A stretch of DNA of 64,000 nucleotides from Clusia tigrina. Its lineage: Eukaryota > Arthropoda > Insecta > Diptera > Clusiidae. The stretch covers positions 243,319,889 to 243,383,888 of the forward strand of contig OV050030.1 of NCBI GenBank assembly GCA_920105625.2. The letters run 5' to 3'. The translations under genes and the position numbers were made by a program. The notes under the pieces were generated by a model that saw nothing but the letters and a program-made list of their open reading frames with translations, was not told the origin of the DNA and searched no databases. The stretch's first letter is position 1. Each line of letters opens with the position of its first letter. Below are positions 10,948-23,120 of the stretch, piece by piece.

Positions 10948-13100
10948 ACAAGCATTTGTATGTTGCAAACTTTGATAGGTGTAGGACGTACCGTATAGAA
11001 GTTAGGGCCATTTGAAGTTTTATCAGTGTTTGATTTGGGACTCAAGGTAAGCATAGCTTTGAGCGATAACTAAAATTGACAAGAGGCTCGAGTACTTTAT
11101 TGTTACAAAATTTCAAGGTTTTATGACGCTCCAGTAAAAACTTACAAGCATTTGCATGTTGCAAACTTTGACAGGTGTAGGATGACCGTATAGAAGTTAG
11201 GGCCATTGGAAGTTTTATCAGTGTTTGATTTGGGACTCAAGGGTAGCATAGCTTTGAGCGATAGCTTAAATTGACAAGAGGCTCGAGTTCTTTATTGTTA
11301 CAAAATATCAAGGTTCTATGTCGCTCCAGTAAAAAGTTACAAGCATTTGTATGTTGCAAACTTTGATAGGTGTAGGATGTACCGTATAGAAGTTAGGGCG
11401 ATTTGAAGTTTTATCAGTGTTTGATTTGGGACTCAAGGGTAGTATAGCTTTGAGCGATAGCTTAAATTGACAAGAGGCTCGAGTACTTTATTGTTACAAA
11501 ATTTCAAGGTTTTATGACGCTCCAGTAAAAAGTTACAGGCATTTGTATGTTGCAAACTTTGATAGGTGTAGGACGTACCGTATAGAAGTTAGGGCCATTT
11601 GAAGTTTTATCAGTGTTTGATTTGGTACTCAAGGGTAGCATAGCTTTGAGCGATAGCTTAAATTGACAAGAGGCTCGAGCACTTTATTGTTACAAAATTT
11701 CAAGGTTTTATGACGCTCCAGTGAAAAGTTACAGGCATTTGTATGTTGCAAACTTTGATAGGTGTAGGACGTACCGTATAGAAGTTAGGGCCATTTGAAG
11801 CTTTATCAGTGTCTGATTTGGGATTGAAGGGTAGCATAGCTTTGAGCGATAGCTCAAATTGGCAAGAGGCTCGAGTACTTTATTGTTACAAAATTTCAAG
11901 GTTTGATGACGCTCCAGTAAAAACTTACAAGCATTTGTATGTTGCAAACTTTGACAGGTGTAGGATGACCGTATAGAAGTTAGGGCCATTAGAAGTTTTA
12001 TCAGTGTTTGATTTGGGACTCAAGGGTAGCATAGCTTTGAGCGATAGCTTAAATTGACAAGAGGCTCGAGTACTTTATTGTTACAAAATTTCAAGGTTCT
12101 ATGATGCTCCAGTAAAAAGTTAGAAGCATTTGTATGTTGCAAACTTTGATAGGTGTAGGACGTACCGTATAGAAGTTAGGGCCATTTGAAGTTTTATCAG
12201 TGTTTGATTTGGGACTCAAGGGTAGTATAGCTTTGAGCGATAGCTTAAATTGAAAAGAGGCTCGAGTACTTTATTGTTACAAAATTTCAAGGTTTTATGA
12301 CGCTCCAGTATAAAGTTACAAGCATTTGTATGTTGCAAACTTTAATAGGTGTAGGACGTACCGTATAGAAGTTAGGGCCATTTGAAGTTTTATCAGTGTT
12401 TGATTAGGGACTCAAGGTTAGCATAGCTTTGAGCGATAGCTTAAATTGACAAGAGGCTCGAGTTCTTTATTGTTACAAAATATCAAGGTTCTATGTCGCT
12501 CCAGTAAAAAGTTACAAGCATTTGTATGTTGCAAACTTTGATAGGTGTAGGACGTACCGTATAGAAGTTAGGGCGATTTGAAGTTTTATCAGTGTTTGAT
12601 TTGGGACTCAAGGGTAGAATAGCTTTGAGCGATAGCTTAAATTGACAAGAGGCTCGAGTACTTTATTGTTACAAAATTTCAAGGTTTTATGACGCTCCAG
12701 TAAAAAGTTACAGGCATTTGTATGTTGCAAACTTTGATAGGTGTAGGACGTACCATATAGAAGTTAGGGCCATTTGAAGTTTTATCAGTGTTTGATTTGG
12801 GACTCAAGGTTAGCATAGCTTTGAGCTATAACTTAAATTGACAAGAGGCTCGAGTACTTTATTGTTACAAAATTTCAAGGTTTTATGACGCTCCAGTAAA
12901 AACTTACAAGCATTTGTATGTTGCAAACTTTGACAGGTGTAGGATGACCGTATAGAAGTTAGGGCCATTGGAAGTTTTATCAGTGTTTGATTTGGGACTC
13001 AAGGGTAGCATAGCTTTGAGCGATAGCTTAAATTGACAAGAGGCTCGAGTTCTTTATTGTTACAAAATATCAAGGTTCTATGTCGCTCCAATAAAAAGTT
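10948..13100. repeat. 11-monomer higher-order repeat, 2,153 bp, copy 2
   Basis: This is the second tandem copy of the 11-monomer unit. It remains in register until about 13,150, where GAAGTTTGGGCGATTTG replaces the GAAGTTAGGGCCATTTG expected from copy 1. No difference between the copies was noticed over the body of the unit, so the duplication is recent or has been homogenised. Confidence 0.91.
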
Positions 13101-13741
13101 ACAAGCATTTGTATGTTGCAAACTTTGATAGGTGTAGGACGTACCGTATAGAAGTTTGGGCGATTTGAAGTTTTATCAGTGTTTGATTTGGGACTCAAGG
13201 GTAGAATAGCTTTGATCGATAGCTTAAATTGACAAGAGGCTCGAGTACTTTATTGTTACAAAATTTCAAGGTTTTATGACGCTCCAGTAAAAAGTTACAG
13301 GCATTTGTATGTTGCAAACTTTGATAGGTGTAGGACGTACCGTATAGAAGTTAGGGCCATTTGAAGTTTTATCAGTGTTTGATTTGATACTCAAGGGTAG
13401 CATAGCTTTGAGCGATAGCTAAAATTGACAAGAGGCTCGAGCACTTTATTGTTACAAAATTTCAAGGTTTTATGACGCTCCAGTAAAAAGTTACAGGCAT
13501 TTGTATGTTGCAAACTTTGATAGGTGTAGGACGTACCGCATAGAAGTTAGGGCCATTTTAAGTTTTATCAGTGTCTGATTTGGGATTCAAGGGTAGCATA
13601 GCTTTGAGCGATAGCTCAAATTGGCAAGAGGCTCGAGTACTTTATTGTTACAAAATTTCAAGGTTTTATGACGCTCCAGTAAAAAGTTACAGGCATTTGT
13701 TTGTTGCAAACTTTGATAGGTGTAGGACGTACCGTATAGCA

Positions 13742-14220
13742 GTAAGGGCCATTTGAAGTTTTATCAGCGTTTGATTTCGGACTCAAGGATAGCATAGCTT
13801 TAAGCGATAGCTTAAATTGACAAGTGGCTCGAGTACTTTATTGTTACAAAATTTCAAGGATTTATGACGCTCCAGTAAAAAGTTACAAGCATTTGTATGT
13901 TGCAAACTTCGATAGGTATAGGATGCACCGTATAGAAGTTACGGCCATTTGAAGTTTTATCAGTGTTTGATTTGGGACTCAAGGGTAGCATAGCTTTGAG
14001 CGTTAGCTTAAATTGACAAGAGGCTCGAGTACTTTATTGTTACAAAATTTCAAGGTTTTATGACGCTCCAGTATAAAGTTACAATCATTTGTATGTTGCA
14101 AACTTTGATAGGTGTAGGACGTACCGTATAGAAGTTAGGGCCATTTGAAGTTTTATCAGTGTTTGATTTGGGACTCAAGGTTAGCATAGCTTTGAGCGAT
14201 AACTTAAATTGACAAGAGGC
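13742..14220. repeat. 980-bp offset duplication, first segment
   Basis: The unusual run CAGCGTTTGATTTCGG, then CAAGGATAGC, TTTAAGCG and ACAAGTGGCTCGAG, starts near 13,760 and recurs near 14,740, exactly 980 bp (five monomers) later. The following CAAGGATTTATGACG monomer with AACTTCGAT is also shared. Similarity fades after about 14,220, where the next monomers differ at several sites. Confidence 0.85.
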
Positions 14221-14721
14221 TCGAGTACTTTATTGTTACAAAATTTCAAGGTTTTATGACGCTCCAGTAAAAAGTTACAGGCATTTGTATATTGCAAACT
14301 TTGATAGGTGTAGGACGTACCGTATAGAAGTTAGGGCCATTTGAAGTTTTATCAGTGTTTGATTTGAGATTCAAGGGTAGCATAGCTTTGAGCGATAGCT
14401 TAAATTGACAAGAGGCTCGAGTTCTTTATTGTTACAAAATTTTAAGGTTCTATGACGCTCCAGTAAAAAGTTACAACCATTTGTATGTTGCAAACTTTGA
14501 TTGGTATAGGATGCACCGTATAGAAGTTAGGGCCATTTGAAGTTTTATCAGTGTTTGATTTGGGATTCAAGGGTAGCATAGCTTTGAGCGATAGCTTAAA
14601 TTGACAAGAGGCTCGAGTACTTTATTGTTACAAAATTTCAAGGTTTTATGACGCTCCAATAAAAAGTTACAAGCATTTGTATGTTGCAAACTTTGATAGG
14701 TGTAGGACGTACCGTTTAGAA

Positions 14722-15200
14722 GTAAGGCCCATTTGAAGTTTTATCAGCGTTTGATTTCGGACTCAAGGATAGCATAGCTTTAAGCGATAGCTTAAATTGA
14801 CAAGTGGCTCGAGTACTTTATTGTTACAAAATTTCAAGGATTTATGACGCTCCAGTAAAAAGTTACAAGCATTTGTATGTTGCAAACTTCGATAAGTATA
14901 GGATGCACCGTATAGAAGTTACGGCCATTTGAAGTTTTATCAGTGTTTGATTTGGGACTCAAGGGTAGCATAGCTTTGAGCGTTAGCTTAAATTGACAAG
15001 AGGCTCGAGTACTTTATTGTTACAAAATTTCAAGGTTTTATGACGCTCCAGTATAAAGTTACAAGCATTTGTATTTTGCAAACTTTGATAGGTGTAGGAC
15101 GTACCGTATAGAAGTTAGGGCCATTTGAAGTTTTATCAGTGTTTGAGTTGGGACTCAAGGTTAGCATAGCTTTGAGCGATAACTTAAATTGACAAGAGGC
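14722..15200. repeat. 980-bp offset duplication, second segment
   Basis: This is the partner of the segment at 13,742. It shows private changes (GATAAGTATAGG, TACAAGCATTTGTATTTTGC, GTTTGAGTTGGG, GGCACGAG), so it is more diverged than the large duplications of the first 13 kb and is probably older. Confidence 0.82.
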
Positions 15201-15539
15201 ACGAGTACTTTATTGTTACAAAATTTCAAGGTTTTATGACGCTCCAGTAAAAAGTTACAAGCATTTGTATGTTGCAAAATTTGATAGGTGTAGGACGTAC
15301 CGTATAGAAGTTAGGGCCATTTGAAGTTTTATCAGTGTTTGATTTGGGACTCAAGGGTAGCATAGCTTTGAGCGATAGCGTAAATTGACAAGAGGCTCGA
15401 GTACTTTATTGTTACAAAATTTCAAGGTTTTATGACGCTCCAGTAAAATATTACAAGCATTTGTATGTTGCAAACTTTGATAGGTGTAGGACGTACCGTA
15501 TAGAAGTTAGGGCCATTTGAATTTTTGTCAGTGTTTGAT

Positions 15540-15620
15540 TTGGGACTCAAGGGTAGCATAGCTTTGAGCGTTAGCTTAAATTTCAAGGTTTTATGACGCT
15601 CCAGTATAAAGTTACAATCA
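15540..15620. repeat. 35-bp deletion that removes the monomer boundary box
   Basis: GCTTAAATTTCAAGG joins monomer position 187 directly to position 27 of the next unit. The missing 35 bases run from TGACAAGAGG through the CTCGAG box to TTACAAAAT. AAAT occurs at both ends of the lost segment, so a four-base microhomology can explain it. With a monomer start at 15,395, the fused pair is about 357 bp instead of 392. Of the boundaries inspected, this is the only one where the GGCTCGAG box is lost completely. Confidence 0.9.
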
Positions 15621-16084
15621 TTTGTATGTTGCAAACTTTGATAGGTGTAGGACGTACCGTATAGAAGTTAGGGCCATTTGAAGTTTTATCAGTGTTTGAT
15701 TTGGGACTCAAGGTTAGCATAGCTTTGAGCGATAACTTAAATTGACAAGAGGCTCGAATACTTTATTGTTACAAAATTTCAAGGTTTTATGACGCTCCAG
15801 TAAAAAGTTACAGGCATTTGTATATTGCAAACTTTGATAGGTATAGGATGCACCGTATAGAAGTTAGGGCCATTTGAAGTTTTATCAGTGTTTGATTTGG
15901 GATTCAAGGGTAGCATAGCTTTGAGCGATAGCTTAAATTGACAAGAGGCTCGAGTACTTTATTGTTACAAAATTTCAAGGTTTTATGACGCTCCAATAAA
16001 AAGTTACAAGCATTTGTATGTTGCAAACTTTGATAGGTGTAGGACGTACCGTTTAGAAGTTAGGGCCATTTGAAGTTTTATCTG

Positions 16085-16120
16085 TGTTTGATTTGGGACC
16101 CAAGCGATAGCTTAAATTGA
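16085..16120. repeat. 17-bp deletion inside a monomer, second occurrence
   Basis: GGGACCCAAGCGATAGC shows the same 17-bp loss as at 6,751, with one added substitution (ACC for ACT). The flanks also match: a TTTAGAAGT monomer with TCCAATAAAAAG before it and a CATTGTTACAAAATTACAAGG monomer after it. The two sites are 9,347 bp apart, so this is a shared segment of several monomers and not an independent deletion. Confidence 0.87.
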
Positions 16121-18865
16121 CAAGAGGCTCGAGTACTTCATTGTTACAAAATTACAAGGTTTTATGACGCTCCAGTAAAAACTTACAAGCATTTGTATGT
16201 TGCAAACTTTAACTGGTGTAGGATGAACGTATAGAAGTTAGGGCCATTGGAAGTTTTATCAGTGTTTGATTTGGGACTCAAGGGTAGCATAGCTTTGAGC
16301 GATAGCTTAAATTGACAAGAGGCTCGAGTTCTTTATTGTTACAAAATATCAAGGTTCTATGACGCTCCAGTAAAAAGTTACAAGCATTTCTATGTTGCAA
16401 ACTTTGATAGGTGTAGGACGTACCGTATAGGAGTTAGGGCCATTTGAAGTTTTATCAATGTTTGATTTGGGACTCAAGGGTAGCATAGCTTTGAGCGATA
16501 GCTTAAATTGACAAGAGGCTCGAGTACTTTTTTGATACAAAATTTCAAGGTTTTATGACGCTCCAGTAAAAACTTACAAGCATTTGTATGTTGCAAACTT
16601 TGACAGGTGTAGGATGACCGTATAGAAGTTAGGGCCATTGGAAGTTTTATCAGTGTTTGATTTAGGACTCAAGGGTAGCATAGCTTTGAGCGATAGCTTA
16701 AATTGACAAGAGGCTCGAGTACTTTATTGTTACAAAATTTCAAGGTTTTATGACGCTCCAGTATAAAGTTACAAGCATTTGTATGTTGCAAAGTTTGATA
16801 GGTGTAGGACGTACCGTATAGAAGTTAGGGCCATTTGAAGTTTTATCTGTGTTTGATTTGGGACTCAAGGGTAGCATAGCTTTGAGCGATAGCTTAAATT
16901 GACAAGAGGCTCGAGTACTTCACTGTTATAAAATTACAAGGTTTTATGACGCTCCAGTAAAAACTTACAAGCATTTGTATGTTGCAAACTTTGACAGTTG
17001 TAGGATGACCGTATAGAAGTTAGGGCCATTGGAAGTTTTATCAGTGTTTGATTTGGGACTCAAGGGTAGCATAGCTTTGAGCGATAGCTTAAATTGACAA
17101 GAGGCTCGAGTTCTTTATTGTTACAAAATATCAAGGGTCTATGACGCTCCAGTAAAAAGTTACAAGCATTTGTATGTTGCAAACTTTGATAGGTGTAGGA
17201 CGTACCGTATAGAAGTTAGGGCCATTTGAAGTTTTATCAGTGTTTGATTTGGGACTCAAGGGTAGTATAGCTTTGAGCGATAGCTTAAATTGAAAAGAGG
17301 CTCGAGTACTTTATTGTTACAAAATTTCAAGGTTTTATGACGCTCCAGTAAAAAGTTACAGGCATTTGTATGTTGCAAACTTTGATAGGTGTAGGACGTA
17401 CCGTATAGAAGTTAGGGCCATTTGAAGTTTTATCAGTGTTTGATTTGGTACTCAAGGGTAGCATAGCTTTGAGCGATAGCTTAAATTGACAAGAGGCTCG
17501 AGTACTTTATTGTTACAAAATTTCAAGGTTTTATAACGCTCCAGTATAAAGTTACAAGCATTTGCATTTTGCAAACTTTGATAGGTGTAGGACGTACCGT
17601 ATAGAAGTTAGGGCCGTTTGAAGTTTTATCAGTGTTTGATTTGGGACTCAAGGTTAGCATAGCTTTGAGCGATAACTTAAATTGACAAGAGGCTCGAGTA
17701 CTTTATTGTTACAAAATTTCAAGGTTTTATGGCGCTCCAGTATAAAGTTACAAGCATTTGTATGTTTCAAACTTTGATAGGTGTGGGACGTACCGTATAG
17801 AAGTTAGGGCCATTTGAAGTTTTATCAGTGTTTGATTTGGTACTCAAGGGTAGCATAGCTTTGAGCGATAGCTTAAATTGACAAGAGGCTCGAGTACTTT
17901 ATTGTTACAAAATTTCAAGGTTTTATGGCGCTCCAGTATAAAGTTACAAGCATTTGTATGTTGCAAACTTTGATAGGTGTAGGACGTACCGTATAGAAGT
18001 TAGGGCCATTTGAAGTTTTATCAGTGTTTGATTTGGGACTCAAGGTTAGCATAGCTTTGAGTGATAACTTAAATTGACAAGAGGCTCGAGTACTTTATTG
18101 TTACAAAATTTCAAGGTTTTATGACGATCCAGTAAAAAGTTACAATCATTTGTATGTTGCAAACTTTGACATGTGTAGGATGACCGTATAGAAGTTAGGG
18201 CCATTGGAAGTTTTATCAGTGTTTGATTTGGGACTCAAGGTTAGCATAGCTTTGAGCGATAACTTAAATTGACAAGAGGCTCGAGTACTTTATTGTTTCA
18301 AAATTTCAAGGTTTTATGACGCTCCAGTAAAAAGTTACAAGCATTTGTATGTTGCAAACTTTGATAAGTGTAGGACGTACCATATAGAAGTTAGGGCCAT
18401 TTGAAGTTTTATTAGTGTTTGATTTGGGACTCAAGGGTAGCATAGCTCTGAGCGATAGCTTAAATTGACAAGAGGCTCGAGTACTTTATTGTTACAAAAT
18501 TTCAAGGTTTTATGACGCTCCAGTACAAAGTCACAAGCATTTGTAAGTTGCAAACTTTGATAGGTGTAGGACGTACCGTATAGAAGTTAGGGCCATTTGA
18601 AGTTTTATCAGTGTTTGATTTGGGACTCAAGGTTAGCATAGCTTTGAGCGATAACTTAAATTGACAAGAGGCTCGAGTACTTTATTGTTGCAAAATTTCA
18701 AGGTTTTATGACGCTCCAGTAAAAAGTTACAAGCATTTGTATATTGCAAACTTTGATAGGTGTAGGACGTACCGTATAGAAGTTAGGGCCATTTGAAGTT
18801 TTATCAGTGTTTGATTTGGTACTCAAGGGTAGCATAGCTTTGAGCGATAGCTTAAATTGACAAGA

Positions 18866-19257
18866 GGCTCGAGTACTTTATTGTTACAAAATTTCAAGGT
18901 TTTATAATGCTCCAGTATAAAGTTACAAGCATTTGTATGTTGCAAACTTTGATAGGTGTAGGACGTACCGTATAGAAGTTAGGGCCGTTTGAAGTTTTAT
19001 CAGTGTTTGATTTGGGACTCAAGATTAGCATAGCTTTGAGCGATAACTTAAATTGACAAGAGGCTCGAGTACTTTATTGTTACAAAATTTCAAGGTTTTA
19101 TAATGCTCCAGTATAAAGTTACAAGCATTTGTATGTTGCAAACTTTGATAGGTGTAGGACGTACCGTATAGAAGTTAGGGCCGTTTGAAGTTTTATCAGT
19201 GTTTGATTTGGGACTCAAGGTTAGCATAGCTTTGAGCGATAACTTAAATTGACAAGA
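18866..19257. repeat. near-identical adjacent monomer doublet
   Basis: Monomers 18,866-19,061 and 19,062-19,257 share the rare TTTATAATGCTCC and GGGCCGTTTGAAG variants. By eye they differ at one site, CAAGATTAGC against CAAGGTTAGC. Elsewhere neighbouring monomers usually differ at many positions, so this looks like a recent one-monomer duplication. Confidence 0.85.
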
Positions 19258-20139
19258 GGCTCGAGTACTTTATTGTTACAAAATTTCAAGGTTTTATGAC
19301 GCTCCAGTAAAAACTTACAAGCATTTGTATGTTGCAAACTTTGACAGGTGTAGGATGACCGTATAGAAGTTAGGGCCATTGGAAGTTTTATCAGTATTTG
19401 ATTTGGGTCTCAAGGGTAGCATAGCTTTGAGCGATAGCTTAAATTGACAAGAGGCTCGAGTTCTTTATTGTTACAAAATATCAAGGTTCTATGTCGCTCC
19501 AGTAAAAAGTTACAAGCATTTGTATGTTGCAAATTTTGATAAGTGTAGGACGTACCGTATAGAAGTTAGGGCGATTTGAAGTTTTATCAGTGTTTGATTT
19601 GGGACTCAAGGGTAGCATAGCTTTGAGCGATAGCTTAAATTGACAAGAGGCTCGAGTACTTTATTGTTACAAAATTTCAAGGTTTTATGACGCTCCAGTA
19701 AAAAGTTACAGGCATTTGTATGTTGCAAACTTTGATAGGTGTAGGACGTACCGTATAGAAGTTAGGGCCATTTGAAGTTTTATCAGTGTTTGATTTGGTA
19801 CTCAAGGGTAGCATAGCTTTGAGCGATAGCTTAAATTGACAAGAGGCTTGAGTACTTTATTGTTACAAAATTTCAAGGTTTTATGGCGCTCCAGTATAAA
19901 GTTACAAGCATTTGTATGTTGCAAACTTTGATAGGTGTAGGACGTACCGTATAGAAGTTAGGGCCATTTGAAGTTTTATCAGTGTTTGATTTGGGACTCA
20001 AGGTTAGCATAGCTTTGAGTGATAACTTAAATTGACAAGAGGCTCGAGTACTTTATTGTTACAAAATTTCAAGGTTTTATGACGATCCAGTAAAAAGTTA
20101 CAATCATTTGTATGTTGCAAACTTTGACAGGTATAGGAT

Positions 20140-23120
20140 GACCGTATAGAAGTTGGGCCATTTGAAGTTTTATCAGTGTTCGATTTGTGACTCAAGGGTA
20201 GCATAGCTTTGAGCGATTGCTTAAATTGACAAGAGGCTGGAGTACTTTATTGTTACAAAATTTCAAGGTTTTATGACGCTCCAGTAAAAAGTTACAAGCA
20301 TTTGTATGTAGCAAACTTTGATAGGTGTAGGACGTACCGTATAGAAGTTAGGGTCATTTGAAGTTCTATCAGGGTTTGATTTGGGACTCAAGGGTAGAAT
20401 AGCTTGGAGCGATAGCTTAAATTGACAAGAGGCTCGAGTACTTTATTGTTACAAAATTTCAAGGTTTTATGACGCTCCAGTAAAAAGTTATAGGCATTTG
20501 TATGTTGCAAACTTTGATAGGTGTAGGACGTACCGTATAGAAGTTAGGGCCATTTGAAGTATTATCAGTGTTCGATTTGGGACTCAAAGGTAGCATAGCT
20601 TTGAGCGATAGCTTAAATTGACAAGAGGCTCGAGTACTTTATTGTTACAAAATTTCAAGATTTTATAACGGTCCAGTAAAAAGTTACAAGCATTTGTATC
20701 TTGCAAACTTCGATAGGTGTAGGACGTACCGTATAGAAGTTGGGCCATTTGAAGTTTTATCAGTGTTCGATTTGTGACTCAAGGGTAGCATAGCCTTGAG
20801 CGATTGCTTAAATTGACAAGAGGCTGGAGTACTTTATTGTTACAAAATTTCAAGGTTTTATGACGCTCCAGTAAAAACTTACAAGCATTTGTATGTTTCA
20901 AACTTTGACAGAAGAAGGATGACCGTATAGAAGTTAGGGCCATTGGAAGTTTTATCAGTGTTTGATTTGGGACTCAAGGGTAGCATAGCTTTGAGCGATA
21001 GCTTAAATTGACAAGAGGCTCGAATTCTTTATTGTTACAAAATTTCAAGGTTCTATGACGCTCCAGTAAAAAGTTACAAGCATTTGTATGTTGCAAACTT
21101 TGATAGGTGTAGGACGTACCGTATGGAAGTTAGGGCCATTTGAAGTTTTATCACTATTTGATTTGGTACTCAAGGGTAGCATAGCTTTGAGCGATAGCTT
21201 AAATTGACAAGAGGCTCGAGTTCTTTATTGTTACAAAATTTCAAGGTTTTATGACGCTCCAGTAAAAAGTTACAAGCATTTGTATGTTGCAAACTTTGAT
21301 AGGTGTTGGACGTACCGTATAGAAGTTAGGGCCATTTGAAGTTCTATCAGTGTTTGATTTGGAACTCAAGGGTAGCATAGCTTTGAGCGATAGCTTAAAT
21401 TGACAAGAGGCTCGAATACTTTATTGTTACAAAATTTCAAAGTTTTATGACGCTCCAGTAAAAAGTTACAAGCATTTGTATGTTGCAAACTTTGATAGGT
21501 GTAGGACGTACCATATAGAAGTTAGGGCCATTTGAAGTATTATCAGTGTTCGATTTGGGACTCAAGGGTAGCATAGCTTTGAGCGATAGCTTAAATTGAC
21601 AAGAGGCTCGAGTACTTTATTGTTACAAAATTTCAAGGTTTTATGACGCTCCAGTAAAAAGTTACAAGCATTTGTATGTTGCAAACTTTGATAGGTGTAG
21701 GACGTACCATGTAGAAGTTAGGGCCATTTGAAGTATTATCAGTGTTCGATTTGGGACTCAAGGGTAGCATAGCTTTGAGCGATAGCTTAAATTGACAAGA
21801 GGCTCGAATTCTTTATTGTTACAAAATTTCAAGGTTCTATGACGCTCCAGTAAAAAGTTACAAGCATTTGTATGTTGCAAACTTTGATAGGTGTAGGACG
21901 TACCGTATGGAAGTTAGGGCCATTTGAAGTTTTATCACTATTTGATTTGGTACTCAAGGGTAGCATAGCTTTGAGCGATAGCTTAAATTGACAAGAGGCT
22001 CGAGTACTTTATTGTTACAAAATTTCAAGGGTTTATGACGCTCTCAGTAAAAGGTTACAGGCATTTGTATGTTGCAAACTTTGATAGGTGTAGGACGTAC
22101 CGTATAGAAGTTAGGGCCATTTGAAGTTTTATCAGTATTTGATTTGGTACTCAAGGGTAGCATAGCTTTGAGCGATAGCTTAAATTGACAAGAGGCTCGA
22201 ATACTTTATTCTTACAAAATTTCAAGGTTTTATGACGCTCCAGTATAAAGTTACAAGCATTTGTAAGTTGCAAACTTTGATAGGTGTAGGACGTACCGTA
22301 TAGAAGTTAGGGCCATTTGAAGTTTTATCAGTGTTTGATTTGGGACTCAAGGTTAGCATAGCTTTGAGCGATAACTTAAATTGACAAGACGCTCGAGTAC
22401 TTTATTGTTACAAAATTTCAAGGTTTTAGGATGCTCCAGTAAAAAGTTACAAGCATTTGTATATTGCAAACATTGATAGGTGTAGGACGTTCCGTATAGA
22501 AGTTAGGGCCATTTGAAGTTTTATCAGTGTTTGATTTGGGACTCAAGGGTAGCATAGCTTTGAGCGATAGCTTAAATTGACAAGAGGCTCGAGTACTTCA
22601 TTGTTACAAAATTTCAAGGTTTTATATGACGCTCCAGTAAAAACTTACAAGCATTTGTATGTTGCAAACTTTGATAGGTGTAGGACGTACCGTATAGAAG
22701 TTAGGGCCATTTGAAGTTCTATCAGTGTTTGATTTGGAACTCAAGGGTAGCATAGCTTTGAGCGATAGCTTAAATTGACAAGAGGCTCGAATACTTTATT
22801 GTTACAGAATTTCAAAATTTTATGACGCTCCAGTAAAAAGTTACAAGCATTTGTATGTTGCAAACTTTGATAGGTGTAGGACGTACCATATAGAAGTTAG
22901 GGCCATTTGAAGTATTATCAGTGTTCGATTTGGGACTCAAGGGTAGCATAGCTTTGAGCGATAGCTTAAATTGACAAGAGGCTCGAGTACTTTATTGTTA
23001 CAAAATTTCAAGGTTTTATGACGCTCCAGTAAAAAGTTACAAGCATTTGTATGTTGCAAACTTTGATAGGTGTAGGAGGTACCATATAGAAGTTAGGGCC
23101 ATTTGAAGTATTATCAGTGT
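20140..23120. repeat. large duplicated block of about 2.98 kb, copy 1
   Basis: The block repeats at +4,506. Anchors with exact spacing are GAAGTTGGGCC (20,152 and 24,658), TATGTAGCAAAC (20,308 and 24,814), GACAGAAGAAGG (20,911 and 25,417), CTCTCAGTAAAAGG (22,041 and 26,547), TTTATATGACG (22,621 and 27,127) and GTTACAGAATTTCAAAATTTT. The matching run ends where GTGTTTGATTTGGG here meets GTGTTCGATTTGGG downstream. About 15 monomers are involved. The copies are nearly identical, with scattered single changes such as TTGATAGG against TTGCTAGG near 27,570. Confidence 0.9.

Larger units (their letters stand above)
13101..20139. repeat. mosaic satellite tract of about 36 monomers
   Basis: This stretch contains only satellite monomers. 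It holds a 980-bp partial duplication (13,742 and 14,722), the 35-bp deletion near 15,580, a second copy of the 17-bp deletion near 16,101, and a near-identical monomer doublet at 18,866-19,257. Monomers with GGCGCTCCAGTATAAAG first become common here. A GTGATAACTT monomer followed by GACGATCCAG occurs near 18,060-18,150 and again 1,958 bp later near 20,020-20,110. No single unit length explains the tract. Confidence 0.85.

Noticed and set aside
13571..13756. 61-codon plus-strand frame
   Set aside because: It is the only plus-strand frame of note but lies wholly within satellite monomers. It opens through local substitutions and ends at the usual TGA of GCCATTTGAAG.
15422..20204. Short minus-strand frames at 15,422-15,634, 16,349-16,540 and 20,004-20,204
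   Set aside because: All translate the same antisense monomer. The first is helped by the 35-bp deletion that changes the frame relation between two monomers.
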